A stretch of 64,000 nt of DNA from Gossypium raimondii. Taxonomy: Eukaryota > Streptophyta > Magnoliopsida > Malvales > Malvaceae. This document shows, in pieces, positions 24,477 through 36,202 of this stretch. The notes beneath the pieces were generated by a model. The model saw nothing but the letters and a program-made list of their open reading frames with translations, searched no databases and was not told the origin of the DNA. A program made the translations under genes and the position numbers. The number at the start of each line of letters is the position of its first letter. Positions within the stretch are counted from its first letter, which is position 1. The stretch spans positions 11,679,874 to 11,743,873 of the forward strand of contig NC_068573.1 of NCBI RefSeq assembly GCF_025698545.1, in the 5' to 3' direction.

Positions 24477-24969
24477 TGGGCATAGTGATTCATTTTGTAA
24501 AGCGAAAAGGAATCTTGGAGTGGAAATTGCTGAAATGGGTTGGGACTTATCTATAAGAGCACAATCTCAAAGGGCTTTAACCATGAATAGTGTCTGGTTA
24601 CGTGAGGAAGGTGGTGAGGATATGGGAGGAATCAGAATGGGCCAGCAAAAGATGGGATGGAAAATAAAATATGGGAAGCCTGTTGATCCAGTTCTGGGTT
24701 TTAATTTCGAAGGAGGTTCATCATCTGTAGGCCAAGAAAATGAAAATTCACTGACAGATTATGCCCTAAATTTGATGGACCACGATCTGAAGGATGTAGC
24801 CCTTGTAGTGGAGGAGAGGAAGAAGAGATCTAGAGGGGAGAATGAAGATTTAACAGGAAAAGCAGGGATGGATAATATTATGGCAAGAAGTAGGATAATG
24901 GTGGATCTTAATCACTTATCATTAGCGGCTACCAAATGGCAAGTCGACCGGACGCAAGGAAAATCCTAA
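24469..24969 (+). pseudogene. LINE ORF1 C-terminal fragment
   Basis: An open stretch of 166 codons starts with LLGHSDSFCKAKRN. GHSDSFC is the second half of the CCHC knuckle typical of plant L1 ORF1 (nucleic-acid chaperone and RNA binding). The rest is a hydrophilic tail without a named domain (LREEGGEDMGG, VEERKKRSRGENEDLTGK). The N-terminal RRM-like and DUF4283 parts are absent. The frame ends TAA at 24967-24969, just before ORF2-like sequence starting LSWNIRGLGSPW. Confidence 0.65.
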
Positions 24970-25790
24970 GTTGGAATATCCGTGGATTGGGGAGTCCATG
25001 GACAGTTCGAAGACTTCATCACTCGCTGAGGACTTATGACCCCCAAATAGTCTTCTTTATTGAGACTAAGCTTTGTACAAACTAAATGGAAAGAGTTCGA
25101 TGAAGATGTGGTTTTGTAAATGGCACTGAAGTAGATTCGGGGGGCATTAGAGGAGGTTTTGTCAACATCACGATTCAGAGTTTTTCTAAAAGGCACATTG
25201 ATATAGTAGTGGCTGATAATGAAAGAGATGTTAAATGGCGATTTACCAGATTTTATAGAACCCCGTATGTACAAGATATAGAAGATTCATGGGCAATCTT
25301 GAAAAATCTCCACAATGATGAAGAAATTCCTTGGTTTGTTTGTGGAGACCTCAATGAAATTATGTATGATTTTGAAAAAAAAGGGAGGCTTGCTTAGAGA
25401 CGAAAGAAGAATGGAGATGTTCCGTGAAGCTTTGGAATTTTTCCAACTGGTTGATGTGGGATATTTTGGCAGATGGTTTACTTGGGAGAGAGGTAAATTA
25501 CTTGATAAAACATACAAGAATGTCTGGACAGGGGTGTTGTAAATGAGAATTGGATTTCTATGTTTCCTGAGGTAAAAGTTCAACATCTGGTGCATTTTTT
25601 TTCTGATCATTGTCCCTTTTTAATTGACACAAATAAAGAAGAAAAATGGAGGACAGAAAGTCGTTTCAAATTTGAAGCTTGGTGGATTTTGGAGGACTCC
25701 TTTGTTGACGAAGCTAAACACATATGAAAGACGGCATCAGGAGATTTTCTAAAGAAGCTGGAAATTTTAAAAAAGGGCCTAGAAAATTAG
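24970..25790 (+). pseudogene. LINE ORF2 apurinic-type endonuclease, broken
   Basis: The exonuclease-endonuclease-phosphatase fold reads SWNIRGLGSPW (catalytic N), IVFFIETKLC (catalytic E at about 25060), then frame-corrected GDLNEIMYDFEKKGG (D and N of the GDFN motif, about 25360) and LVDVGYFGRWFTWERG (25450), and SDHCP at about 25605 (SDH motif). It nicks target DNA in intact LINEs. Stops occur after KLCTN and after VLTG, and there is a frameshift near 25380 at an AAAAAA run. Confidence 0.75.
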
Positions 25791-26189
25791 GCGAGACAAA
25801 TGCGAAGAAATAAACAATGGAAAAAGGAATTTTTAACAGCAAAGTTATCAAAACTGATTGAAGCTGAAAGGGACGATATTAACTTGGCTGAGATGATTGA
25901 TACAAAGATTCAGCTAAACTTTAAAATCGAAAAAGATGAAAGATACTGGGAACAAAAGGCTAGACTGAACTGGCTGAAACTAGGTGATAGAAATACAACT
26001 TTTTTCCATAGCCAAGCAACGCAGAGGAGGAGGAAGAATCTGATTAACAAGCTACAAAACGATAGTGGATGAGAAACGGAAGACCTTCAGGAAATGAATA
26101 GTATTGCACGATCCTACTTTCAGACTTTATTCACTTCAGGAATCAAGAAAACTATGATCATTTGCTCTCGGGCATTGATCGATGTGTTT

Positions 26190-27450
26190 TTGAGGAGGAT
26201 AATAGAAAGCTTACAGTGCAATATACAAAAGAAGAGGTTCGGGAGGCGTTGTTTGAAATAGAAACCACGAAGGCACCTGGTGAAAATGGATTTCCAACTC
26301 TTTTTTATCAGAAATGTTGACACTTTTTGGAGAGGAAGTCGTTTCCTTTTGTTTACAACTCTTGAATGGAAAAATGGAGGTCGGTTCAGTTAAATCAACA
26401 CATATTGTGCTTATCCCAAAAATTAATAATCCTTCTAATATGACACATTTCCAGCCTATTAATTTATGCAATGTTATTTATAAAATCATGGCTAAGGCTA
26501 TAGCAAACAGATTTAGAGATGTTATTGATAAATGCATTGATAGCGCGCAAAATGCCTTTGTGCCAGGAAGATTAATCTCAGATAATCTACTGCTAGGCTA
26601 TGAATTACTGCATACACTAAAACAGAAGAGAATGGGGAAAAATGGTTATATGGCAGTAAAACTGGACATGAGTAAAGCTTATGACAAAGTTGAATGGAAA
26701 TTTGTTAGGGAGATAATGTTGCGGATGGGGTTTGCTCAAAACTGGGTTGATTATATCATGAACTGCATGTCTACTATTTCTTATCAAGTTATGCTCAATG
26801 GAAGTATTGGAGAAACTTTTCGTCCAACCAGGGGGCTTCGACAAGGTGACCCATTGAGTCCGTTTCTTTGTCTAATATGTGGAGAGGGATTATCTAGTCT
26901 CATGAAAATAGCTACAAAAGAAGAAATTTTAAAAGGAGTCAACGAAAGTAGAGGCGGTCCACAGGTGTCACATTTATTATTTGTATATGACTACATTTTA
27001 TTCGGAAAAGCGTCAAGAAAAGTGAGTATAAACGATGTTCAGGTCAGTGTGTGAATTTTGATAAATCAACTGTCTTCTTTAGTAAAAACACGCTGGAGGA
27101 AGAAAGACAATTAGTTGTCAACTTGTTGGGAGTTCAGAGTTCAGAGTTCAGATGAGCCAGAACGATATCTAGATTTACCGAACATGGTATGTCAAATAAA
27201 GAAGGAGTCTTTTAGAGATCTAAAAGATAGATTAAAGCAGCGTATTGAAAACTGGAGTATTCGATTTCTATCGCAATGTGGAAAAGAAGTATTCATTAAG
27301 GCTGTCCTATAAGCCATGTCGACATTCAATGGCTTGCTTTTTACTCCCAAAATTACTATGCGATGAAATGGAGGGCATTGTTGCGAAATATTGGTGGCAA
27401 AAGGGTCGTGGAAGGGGGGAATTCACTGGTATACTTGGAAAAATCTTTGC
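26190..27450 (+). pseudogene. LINE ORF2 reverse transcriptase, catalytic loop mutated
   Basis: RT blocks: EVREALFEIETTKAPGENGF (26230), then the long frame 26314-27054 with THIVLIPKINNPSNMTHFQPI, NAFVPGRLISDNLLL, VKLDMSKAYDKVEW (first catalytic D) and TRGLRQGDPLSPFLC. At the FADD box the sequence reads LLFVYDYILF, so the first Asp of the pair is Tyr. This alone should abolish catalysis. The thumb follows (LDLPNMVCQIKKESFRDLKDR, NWSIRFLSQCGKEVFIKAVL). Frame changes are at about 26315, 27045 and 27310. Confidence 0.85.
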
Positions 27451-28260
27451 ATTTTGAAAGAAAACGGAGGGTTGGGTTTTTGAAATCTTAGCCAGTTTAA
27501 TATTGCGTTGTTAGCCAAACAAGGCTGATGACTTTTTAATTATCCAAATTCTCTTTTAGCCAGAGTTCTTAAAGCTAAATATTATCCACATTCTGACTTT
27601 CTAAATGCACAGTTGGGAAACTTACCATCTCTTACCTGGAAAAGCATTTAGGCAACGAAGGGTCTCCTTCTTAAAGGGCTAAGCTAGAGAGTTGGGAGAG
27701 GAAATGCAATCTCTATTTGGACTGACCGATGGATACCAGGGATTGAACCTGAGTCATGGCACAATAGTGGAGGCAATGGTGAGCTGGAACTAGTATCAGA
27801 TCTAATTGACAGTACAACTAAGATGTGGAAAACAAAGATAATTACAACTACCTTCCAAATGGACATTGCTCAAAGAGTATTGCAGATTCCTCTTGCGATA
27901 ACAGACTGTGAAGACATGCAAGTGTAGAAAGGTTAACACTCTGGCGAGTTTTCAGTATGAAACGCCTACAAACTATTACAAGATGCTAGCTTGGATCCTA
28001 GTAGTTATTTAGTACAGGCCGAAACTAAAAAATTCTAGAGGAAGTTATGGAATTTACAACTACCATAAAAAATTTTAATTCTTATATGGCAGATTTTCTG
28101 GAACTATATCCCTACGCTAGTTAATCTTAGATACAAGAGAGTGATTACAAATGCTAGTTGTCCTCGATGCTGCTCCGAAGAAGAAGACAGCTACCACGTG
28201 TTTCGGCAATGTCCTACAAGCATTGATGTTTGGAATAGTCTTAATATGACTTGAGTAACA
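27450..28260 (+). pseudogene. LINE ORF2 connector and zf-RVT domain, broken
   Basis: Reading across frames gives GGLGF*NLSQFNIALLAKQG, RVLKAKYYPHSDFL, GRGNAISIWTDRWIPG (27690-27740) and, in the zf-RVT region, RVITNASCPRCCSEEEDSYHVF (about 28138-28205) with the C-x2-C...H-x5-C-like metal ligands CPRC...HVFRQC. In plant LINEs this segment lies between RT and RNase H. At least six stops. Confidence 0.72.
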
Positions 28261-28305
28261 GCACACACACAGATCAAAATACATGGACATGGCTCACATG
28301 GGTTT

Positions 28306-28976
28306 TTGGAAGGGGTACAAAGGAGCAGATCTGAATGTTCTGCTGCACCTTATGGGTTATTTGGGGCTCACGGAATCAGATGGTTCATGAGAGGAAAATC
28401 ACTTCAGGAAGGGACCTTTCACACAAAATACAGAGCTACTTATTGGAACTTGAAGGAGTGCGTGAAAAAAAGCTTACCTTTACGTCTGCTAGAACTCAAG
28501 GACAGGGAGGGGAGTCAATGAGGGAGATAATACAGTTCGACGCAGCTTTTGATATTATAAATTCCAGATCGACGTCAGGACTAGTAGTTCGGGATCAGAA
28601 AGGTGTGATTAAAGCCTCAAAATCGATTCTTCATTCCAACGTCTCATCTCCGTTTGTTGCAGATGCATGTGCATGTTTAGAAGCAACCAAGTTAGGCATC
28701 GAAATGGGTTTACGCTCAATTACGATTATGGGGGATTTGAAAACAGTTACCAACAAATGCCAAATGACAGTTCGGGATAAATCGATTATTGGTAAGATTA
28801 TTAAAGATATCTAAAGTAGCAAATCTCACTTTCAAGAAATTGCCTTTAGGTTTATTCAAAGAACAAAGAATCTTCAAGCCCACAAACTAGCAAAGGAGGC
28901 GTTAAAGAAAGGGGAAGAGATGTACCTGGTGGGGGAGACGTTGAACTATAATGAAACTAATCCAGAAGAAAGATAG
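28306..28976 (+). pseudogene. LINE RNase H (RVT_3) domain, broken
   Basis: The frame 28335-28814 contains CTLWVIWGSRNQMVHE, then FDAAFD (first D), TSGLVVRDQKGV, ADACACLEATKLGIEMG (catalytic E), ITIMGDLKTVTN (second D), a stop at 28812, then RFIQRTKNLQAHKLAKEALK (28852-28905) with the AHxLA signature, ending at a TAG near 28975. About 160-200 residues, normal size for RVT_3. One premature stop splits it. Confidence 0.8.
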
Positions 28977-29361
28977 CCACAAAACCCAAACTGAAGAAAG
29001 ATGTTGAAGGTGAAATGAAACAACAAAGATAGCAAATAAAGATAGATTTTTTTGGAAGTTGCTATCCTCTGAACAGAACTGACGTTGACATGAAAAGTCG
29101 GAAATAATAATGGTGTCCAGGCTGTTTTGATTTGGCTGGGAAATGACTGTTGGTTTACTTTCTCTTATTTTCTTTAGTATTTATTTTCTGTTTATTTCCT
29201 TAGTTAAATTTCAGTGGGCTTCTCATTTAAGATAAAAAGTGTAGTCCATGTTTTAATTTTCTATCCATTCCAGCATAACTGAACCCAATGTTTTTTGGGC
29301 TGTAGTATTGGTTTTTTCTATTCAAATAATAATACCCCAGTCAATTTATTCAAAAAAAAAA

Positions 29362-30433
29362 AGCTTTATAAATTTTGTATGATTGTGTTAAACATTGTAA
29401 AATTTTTGTTTTAATATATTTTGGGATTAATTTTAATTTTTTAACTTGTTTCATAAATTATTTTTAAATCAAAACTTTTTGACTAATAAATAGTAAATTC
29501 CATTATGCTAAATTAATTTTTTGTTGTAATTCATTATATGGATTTTTATTAATTTTAAAATTCATAAATACTTATATTAAATATATATTTTAAAAATTTA
29601 AATTGTAAAACAAATTACAAAAATTAAAGTTTATTATGTTATAATTTATGCTAATTATATTTTTATTTATAAGGATTTTATGTTAATTAAATTTTATTAT
29701 AATAAATATTGTTATATAGGATTGAGTTTTTTTATTTGATGGAAAGAGAAAAGAAGACATGCCTTCGCCATATGAAATATGAATTAGTAAGTAATAAAGT
29801 GATAGATTTTATAAACTCATTTTCATCTATGTTTAATATTAGAAATTGTATATATCATATACATAAAATAATTTAAGACTTTATTTTTATCAAATAAAAT
29901 ATTGAATTACAAAATATATAAAATAAATTTTAAGATGATTTAAATTTATTTATTATATAATAATAAAATTAAATTTATATAAAATTATAAAATAATTTAA
30001 TATATTTTAATTTATATTTTTGGTGGTAAGAAAACTAATATTAATATATATTTAAGTCATTAATTCGAATATTTTATTTGGTCAAAACATTAATTCGAAT
30101 ATTAGTTGAAGCTTGACTGCCAAAATGTATTTATTCAGAGATTGTCCTTCCAAGAAAGCAAAGCCCAAGCCCAAGATTATCCTATATTTGCATACTAAGC
30201 CCATTTTAGAAAAGAGGCCGATATCCCTTAAATGTGAAAATACCCGAAAACCCCAGTTTATTTATTTATTTTCCATTTTTCTTTGACGGAAACTGAAAAT
30301 TTGCGGCAGTTTCCACTAGGCCGCCATTGTGGTCGGAACTGAGAAGAAGCCATAGTCACTGTTTTCTCTAAGCTTATTACATAAGAAATATCGAACCCGA
30401 TAAAAGAAGAAGAAGAAGTTAGAACGAGCAGCC
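29362..30433. other. AT-rich intergenic region and TOM20 5' flank
   Basis: Strongly AT-rich DNA with no ORF of note to about 30120, then less AT-rich sequence. The last 75 bp before the TOM20 start contain a GAAGAAGAAGAAG purine repeat, probably 5' UTR. No clear TATA box was identified. Confidence 0.5.
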
Positions 30434-33427
30434 ATGGAATCGTCGAGTGAGCTCGATAGGCTGCTCTTTTTCGAGCAAGCTCGTAAAATTTCCGAAGCTA
30501 CTTATGCTTCCAATCCTCTCGATGCCGACGTTCGCTTCCTCCTTCTGTCGATCCGTTTTTGTCTTCTTCTTTTTTCTTTTTCCAATTAAAATTGATATTT
30601 GTCCAATTTTTAATTTATATTTATTGTTTGCAGAACTTAACAAGATGGGCTGGAGCTTTACTTGAGTTGTCTCAGTTTCAAAGCGTTCCAGATTCACAGA
30701 AAATGATTCAAGGTTCTCATAATTTATATGCACATAATAAATAATAAATTTAATTTCATTCATTTGTAATTCAAATATTAATTTTCTTGGTTACTAAAAA
30801 TTAATTGTGAATAGATGCTATTTCGAAGCTAGAGGAGGCTTTGTCGATTAACCCTAAGAAGCATGATGCTTTATGGTGTTTGGGAAATGCTCAGACTTCT
30901 TTTGCATTTTTGACTAGCAAGGAAGATGAGGCCAGGCCTTACTTCGAAAAGGCAGCTCAATATTTCCAGCAAGCAGTTGATGAGGTTTTTCTGTAGTTTT
31001 GTTTGGCTAAAGTATAAATTACTGCATTTATGGATGGATCTATAGACTCATTGCTTGAATGCTCTTTTTTTTAACTTGGTAGCTTTGTATTTGTAGGATC
31101 CCAGCAATGAAATTTACCTGAAATCTTTGGAAATATCTGCTAAGGTAGGTCTTTCTCCATACTTGGTATGATTTATTCTTTAAATAATGCTTATATTTCA
31201 TCTGATGTTTAACTTTCAATGGCCGAGTACAACATATAGTTACTTTTGGAAGTTTGAGATGGAGCATATTGATTCTATTTCATGACTGTTAGATAAAGTC
31301 CCTGTGTTGTCTTTAGATGTTAAATGCGGATTAGTTTGTAAACCTTGCAGAAGATTGCTCCACCCTTTGTATTTATCTTACTGGTTAACTTGCACATTCA
31401 GAATGTCTCTTGAAATGATTGCAATCATTCTTTTTTTTTTTTTTTGGCCAAATGCTGTGAAATTCAGATGCATATGGATATAGCTCGGTATTATATAGAA
31501 ATATATGTAGTAATGGTAGTCTAGATTTTGTTTGCCTATATATCTTACACTGCTAAAATTCAAAATAAATAAAACTTGAGATTTGTGGTAATAGACGCAT
31601 TCTAAGGGCATATAAACATGACTACCTTAGATCAAATTAATCGTACAGAACACATTTTCTGCCTTGTTTGAAGCCAATCAATTAAGAGGTTTCTTAAAGC
31701 CAAACTAGAGGGAGGTATTAAGTTAAGAATGTTCCATGTGCCATTTGTTCTTTGCAATCCTCCTTACCTTTGATTTCTTAATTCTTACTGTTACCTCAGG
31801 CTCCAGAGTTACACCAGGAAATCATTAAGCAAGGTTTAGGTCAACAGATGCTTGGTGCTGGACCCTCTAGTTCTACTTCTACCTCCAGCTCAGCAAAGGT
31901 AGTCCTTAGAGTTTCTTCCTTTTGCATTCCATTTCTTCTTATTTTCACTTTTCTTTTCCCTGCTTTTGACCTTATCGTGTCTCTGTGGCTTATGTTGTCA
32001 AGTGCTGTTTAATTTATCATTGAGGCTTGCACGAGGCTTTGTAAAGGGTAAAGGTCACATAGTTATGTTTTAAGTCATTGGGTGATTGACGAGAAAGTCA
32101 AAATCGATTGCTTTCCCTTTATCATGATTCTTGGAATGACTTATGGTGATTGATAATTCAGCTCATCAACGGGAGACTGAAACCTTTCTGCTCATTGAAG
32201 AGAGATTGAAACCTTAGGACTCATTAAAAAGAGACCTGAATCTCTTTTAAGGTTTTTGATAGAAATTCTGCTTAGCATTTTATTATTTCATAGGTCCCTT
32301 CAACTTAGGACCAATTTTATTACATGAATAGGAAACCTATTGTCCCTCAAAAAGAAATAGGAAACCTATTCTTAGAAGGAAGATAAAATCAACTGAAATA
32401 AAAGCATAATCATGAAAACTAAGGAAAGAAATAAATTCACAACCTAAGCCTTAGTTAGAGAATCGAAATTGAACTAATGTTCGTCTCTAAAATAGGTTCA
32501 GCCCAAACAGGTGGGATCAATAACCACAAGCTTATACTATACTTTTTATTTTTCTTTAATTACCAGTGCATGTAAGTTTATAAGAGCCATTATTGACATT
32601 TGGGCTTTTGATTTTTTATTGGTAAAGGAAAACTTGAGCAAAGTGGTAATCAATTAATCACAGGATCAGAGTGGGTAGATACAAACGTGCTATGGAGGAA
32701 ATGTTTGATACCAAGACACAAGAGATATTATTACAATGGCAAAAGGACTAATCATGCTTTATGTTACTATGTATTGAGTTAGAAATGACACATCTCTACC
32801 CTAAATTGAGCATGGCTGAAATGAGGAAAGCTGTAGCAGCGGAGGACAAATCAGGAGATTGTTTTTAGATGATTGAATCCTGCATAATGTAGACCTAGAA
32901 TGCTTTTGTGCACGAGTGGTTTTGGTAATGAGGAGGGGTAAAAGCATGCAAAATATCACATAAATGTAAGTCGTTAGGCAGGAAGTAACATAACAATGTA
33001 AACATTGATCTAGTGAGATGGAGGTAAAGGATTTCATGTAGCTTACTTTTGCAGAATGCTGATTGAGCTGCTTGATTTTCTCAGATTCCCATCAAATGCT
33101 TTTCTTATGATGAATAAGGGGATTATTAGCTAAGAATGAGCATACGTTCAGTCACTGTTTCAACCATGTTACGATTCTCTTTCATTTGAAGTGCAAATTT
33201 GTATGCAGTGTTACTTGAAGGCCATGATCTTTTTTTCTTTTTTTTATTTATTACTTTGTATGAATTCTCTGTTTACCTTCTTGCAGACTGCTACAAAAAA
33301 TAAGAAAAGTAGTGATCTCAAATACGACATATTCGGATGGGTAATCCTTGCTGTTGGCATTGTTGCATGGGTTGGATTTGCAAAATCTCAGATGCCACCT
33401 TCACAGCTGCCACCACCACCACGATAA
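30434..33427 (+). CDS. TOM20: Mitochondrial import receptor subunit TOM20 (plant type)
   Basis: Receptor of the outer-membrane TOM complex that binds mitochondrial presequences. Six exons with GT-AG borders: 30434-30529, 30634-30712, 30815-30984, 31097-31144, 31800-31898 and 33287-33427. Together they give 633 nt, 210 residues, the usual length of plant TOM20. The N-terminus [18 protein letters not shown] and the TPR-like segment ([50 protein letters not shown]) are hallmarks. A Ser/Thr-rich linker precedes a C-terminal membrane anchor ([20 protein letters not shown]) and a Pro-rich tail. Plant TOM20 is C-terminally anchored, unlike animal and fungal TOM20, and this fits. The reading frame stays open across all five splice junctions, so the gene looks intact. 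A copia element lies 211 bp after the stop. Confidence 0.95.
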
Positions 33428-33633
33428 GCACAGGATGCAAGCTACGCCCTGACATCTAAATGCTGTTTGCATTGATTCAAAAAGCCTTAATTTATGTTAG
33501 TTTAGTTTTTTTTGACCTTATTCGTGCTCCTCAGCTAATGCTTGAAAACTAGTCATTTACAGTACAATTGCTTTATTTGGAGAATAGTTGAGTGATTGTT
33601 AACATGAAAAATTCATCTGTTGATTATTTATTC

Positions 33634-33638
33634 GAATC
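33634..33638. repeat. TSD copy, left of copia element
   Basis: GAATC here is identical to 39417-39421. Both copies abut the LTR ends exactly. Confidence 0.88.
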
Positions 33639-34127
33639 TGTTGGAGCTGAAGCAACTAACAGCAAGGTTCAACAAGAAACTTGCTAAACAAGAATCGAGA
33701 CTTGCAGCAGAAACAAAGCAGAAAATCAAAACAAATTTTAAAGCAAAGCTAAAATAGAGAGCATATGGATGAAATCTTGACTGAATTCATTCAAAAAAAA
33801 GAAAATGGCACCAAGCCAATACATAAAACCAAGTTCACAGCTTGTCAAAACAGTAGGTTAACCTAATCACAACCTACCACCACTAAGTAACTTAGTAACT
33901 TGAGCTAATTAACTTGTACAAATGAACAAAGCTGATTAATCAGCTCAATCACCATCAATTTTACATCAAGTATAAACCTCACATAGTTAAGATTGAACTA
34001 AGTTACATTGCATCAACTTAAAATACAAAATGAAACAAAAACATGCTTGCTGGCTTGATGAACTAGCAGCTTCTGCATGTGATGGCCTCGACTGTCTTGG
34101 TTGCTGCATGCTGACCATGCTTCAACA
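33639..34127 (-). repeat. 3' LTR of the copia element
   Basis: Read on the minus strand it starts TGTTGAAGCATGGTCAGC and ends CAGCTCCAACA. The pol stop codon at 34122-34124 lies within its first bases, so the polypurine AAGGAGGAG is also the coding sequence for the final TKEEC residues. Confidence 0.9.
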
Positions 34128-35397
34128 CTCCTCCTTGGTTAGCATGTTGCAAACTCCCATCTTAGCTCTCAAATGTTGAAACTCTGAAACACTGAGGGCC
34201 TTTGTCAAAATATCAGCTATTTGCTCTTTAGAACTGCAATGAAGCAGTTTAATAACATGAGCTTGCTCCATTTCTCGAACTGCATGGAGCTTGATATTAA
34301 AATGCTTTGTCCTCCCATGAAAAACAGGGTTTTTTGCAATTGCAGCAGCAGATTGGTTGTCACACATTATCTCTGATGCTTCCTTTTGCTCATGGTTAAG
34401 ATCTGTTAAGATTTTTCTAAGCCATATGGTTTGATTGACTGCTGCAGCAGCAGCCACATATTCTGCCTCTGCAGTAGACTGGGCTACTACTCCCTGTTTC
34501 TTTGAGCTCCAGCAAATCATAGCAGAGCCAAGGTTGAATGCATAACCCGAAATGCTCTTCATATCATCTAATGAACAAGCCCAATCACTGTCACAGTATC
34601 CAACTAGCTTCAAATTTTCATCCTTGGTAAACAGCATTCCATAGGACAAAGTTCCCTTGATGTATCTTAGAACTCTTTTTGCAGCTCTAAAATGGCTTTC
34701 ATTTGAGCAATGCATAAACCTCGAGAGTAGACTTACAGCATACATTATATCAGGTCTAGTGGCAGTTAGATATAACAAACATCCAACAAGACTTCGATAG
34801 GTTGTTTCATAAACCTTTTCATACTTGTCTTGGCTCGATAGCTTTTCTCCAACAGCAACTAGTGTGCTGGTTGCTTTACAATTCTCTATTGAGAATTTGT
34901 TGAGGATCTTCATAGCAAAAGTCTTTTGACTTAGCCAAATTCCTTTCTGAGCTTGTGTTACTTCCATGCCTAAGAAGTAGGACATCAACCCCAAGTCTGA
35001 CATCTCAAAATGTTATTGCATTTTGGCTTTAAAACTGACCAGCATCTCTCGATCTCCTCCTATCACCAGTAGGTCATCGACATATATTGACACAATGAGC
35101 TGAGTTTCAGTACTGGTCGATTTAACATACAGAGCTGGCTCGCTGAGACTCCTTTCGAATCCCAGACTGGTCAGATAACCATCTATTCTGCTATACCAGG
35201 CCCTTGGAGCCTGTTTCAAGCCATACAAAGCTTTGTTGAGCTTGTACACCATTTCTTCTTTGCCAGACACCTTGAAACCTTGAGGTTGCTCCACATAAAT
35301 CTCTTCTTCAAGAAATCCATTGAGAAATGCTGATTTTACATCAAGTTGATGTATCATTCACTGTTTTTGTGCTGCTAAGGTAACTAGCAGTCTTATG
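34122..35397 (-). pseudogene. Copia RT (C-terminal part) and RNase H, stops present
   Basis: The minus-strand translation includes LDTIRLLVTLAAQKQ, a stop (TGA), [14 protein letters not shown] (catalytic D), [11 protein letters not shown], the [11 protein letters not shown] catalytic loop (about 35075-35110), a stop (TAA) in KMQ*HFEMSDLG at about 35010, YFLGMEV, then RNase H: LVGYCDSDWACS (D), AQSTAEAEYVAAAAAV (E), EIMCDNQSAAAIAKNP (D) and RTKHFNIKLHAVRE. The frame runs to the 3' LTR. Apart from two stops and the insert the domain is complete and all catalytic residues are kept. Confidence 0.9.
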
Positions 35398-35406
35398 GTA
35401 TCAAGC

Positions 35407-36202
35407 CTTGATGCGGAAACCCGGATCTAGACACAAGAGAAACACAAATTAGAAATAAAACGAGAATAAATAAAATTAGTTAAATAATAATAAATAAATA
35501 AAGAAAAAAAGGATAGATTTGCCCTATGGAACCCTTGGTTAACTTGTAACCAAAAACGCCAATGATTGAGCGGCTCCCTACGAAACCCCTAGAAGAAGAA
35601 CCTCTAAAAACACCGATGAACGGGAAAGAAATTTGAATATTTGTAACTCCGAAATTCCCTCGAAAATAACAAACTCCAAACTAAATAGCAAGAGAAGAAT
35701 CACTCTACTCTCAAAAATTTGCCTCACACAAATTTGGAAGAAAACAAAATACTCTCTTTTTATTCCACCCCTTCCAATGTGTAGAAAGCAAGCCTATTTA
35801 TAGGCAAATTACAAGAGTAATTGAATCCTAATAAAACTCTTTCAAGAGTAATTGAATCCTAATAAAACTCTTTAAAATTATCTAAGAAAATAAATAAATA
35901 ATAACCTAACCAATAAAATTACTTAACTCATAAGTGATGTGTCTCAACCAATGAGAATCAAGTAAATAATAATAATAAGATACATAAAAGATTAATCCAC
36001 CAATTTATGGGCTTTCACTATTCCAAAATTGGTCCAGTGAATTGCATTCCCGTATTTGTCAACGTCACGAACATGATGAATTAAATTTGTAGCAACAAAG
36101 TCTTGGACAAAAGCATTCATCTTTGATTTTAATTGTCGTGCCTTACTTCGAGTGATTGGACCACTAGGAAAAACAACCCCTTGAGTGTCACCTCCTTGGC
36201 TC
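35407..36202 (-). mobile_element. 796-bp foreign insert in the copia RT, with 9-bp flanking repeats
   Basis: The copia RT breaks at VAKLDT and resumes at LDTIRLL. The 9-mer GTATCAAGC occurs at 35398-35406 and at 36203-36211, so the insert is flanked by a 9-bp duplication. On the minus strand the insert opens with an in-frame coding stretch (SQGGDTQGVVFPSGPITRSK, then KSKMNAFVQDFVATNL and YGNAIHWTNFGIVKAHKLVD, stop at 35992) that looks like the C-terminus of a retroelement polyprotein (PITRSKAR-type motif). LTR-like sequence with a TATAAATAGG box near 35797 and a leader ending GGTTTCCGCATCAAG follows. The ends show no inverted repeats or poly(A). The mechanism is unresolved. Confidence 0.65.

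Larger units (their letters stand above)
24466..29361 (+). mobile_element. L1-type LINE, 5'-truncated, with poly(A) tail
   Basis: Non-LTR retrotransposon in the plus direction: C-terminal ORF1 zinc-knuckle region (24469-24969), then ORF2 remnants for endonuclease, RT, zf-RVT and RNase H. A run of about 12 A after ATTTATTC at about 29350-29361 marks the 3' end. The 5' end is truncated inside ORF1 and adjoins a truncated gypsy LTR. I found no target-site duplication linking 24466 and 29362. Many stops and frameshifts make it immobile on its own. Confidence 0.8.

Noticed and set aside
33191..33427. Separate small membrane-protein gene starting at ATG 33191
   Set aside because: This frame is TOM20's last exon plus upstream intron sequence; the spliced model explains it fully.
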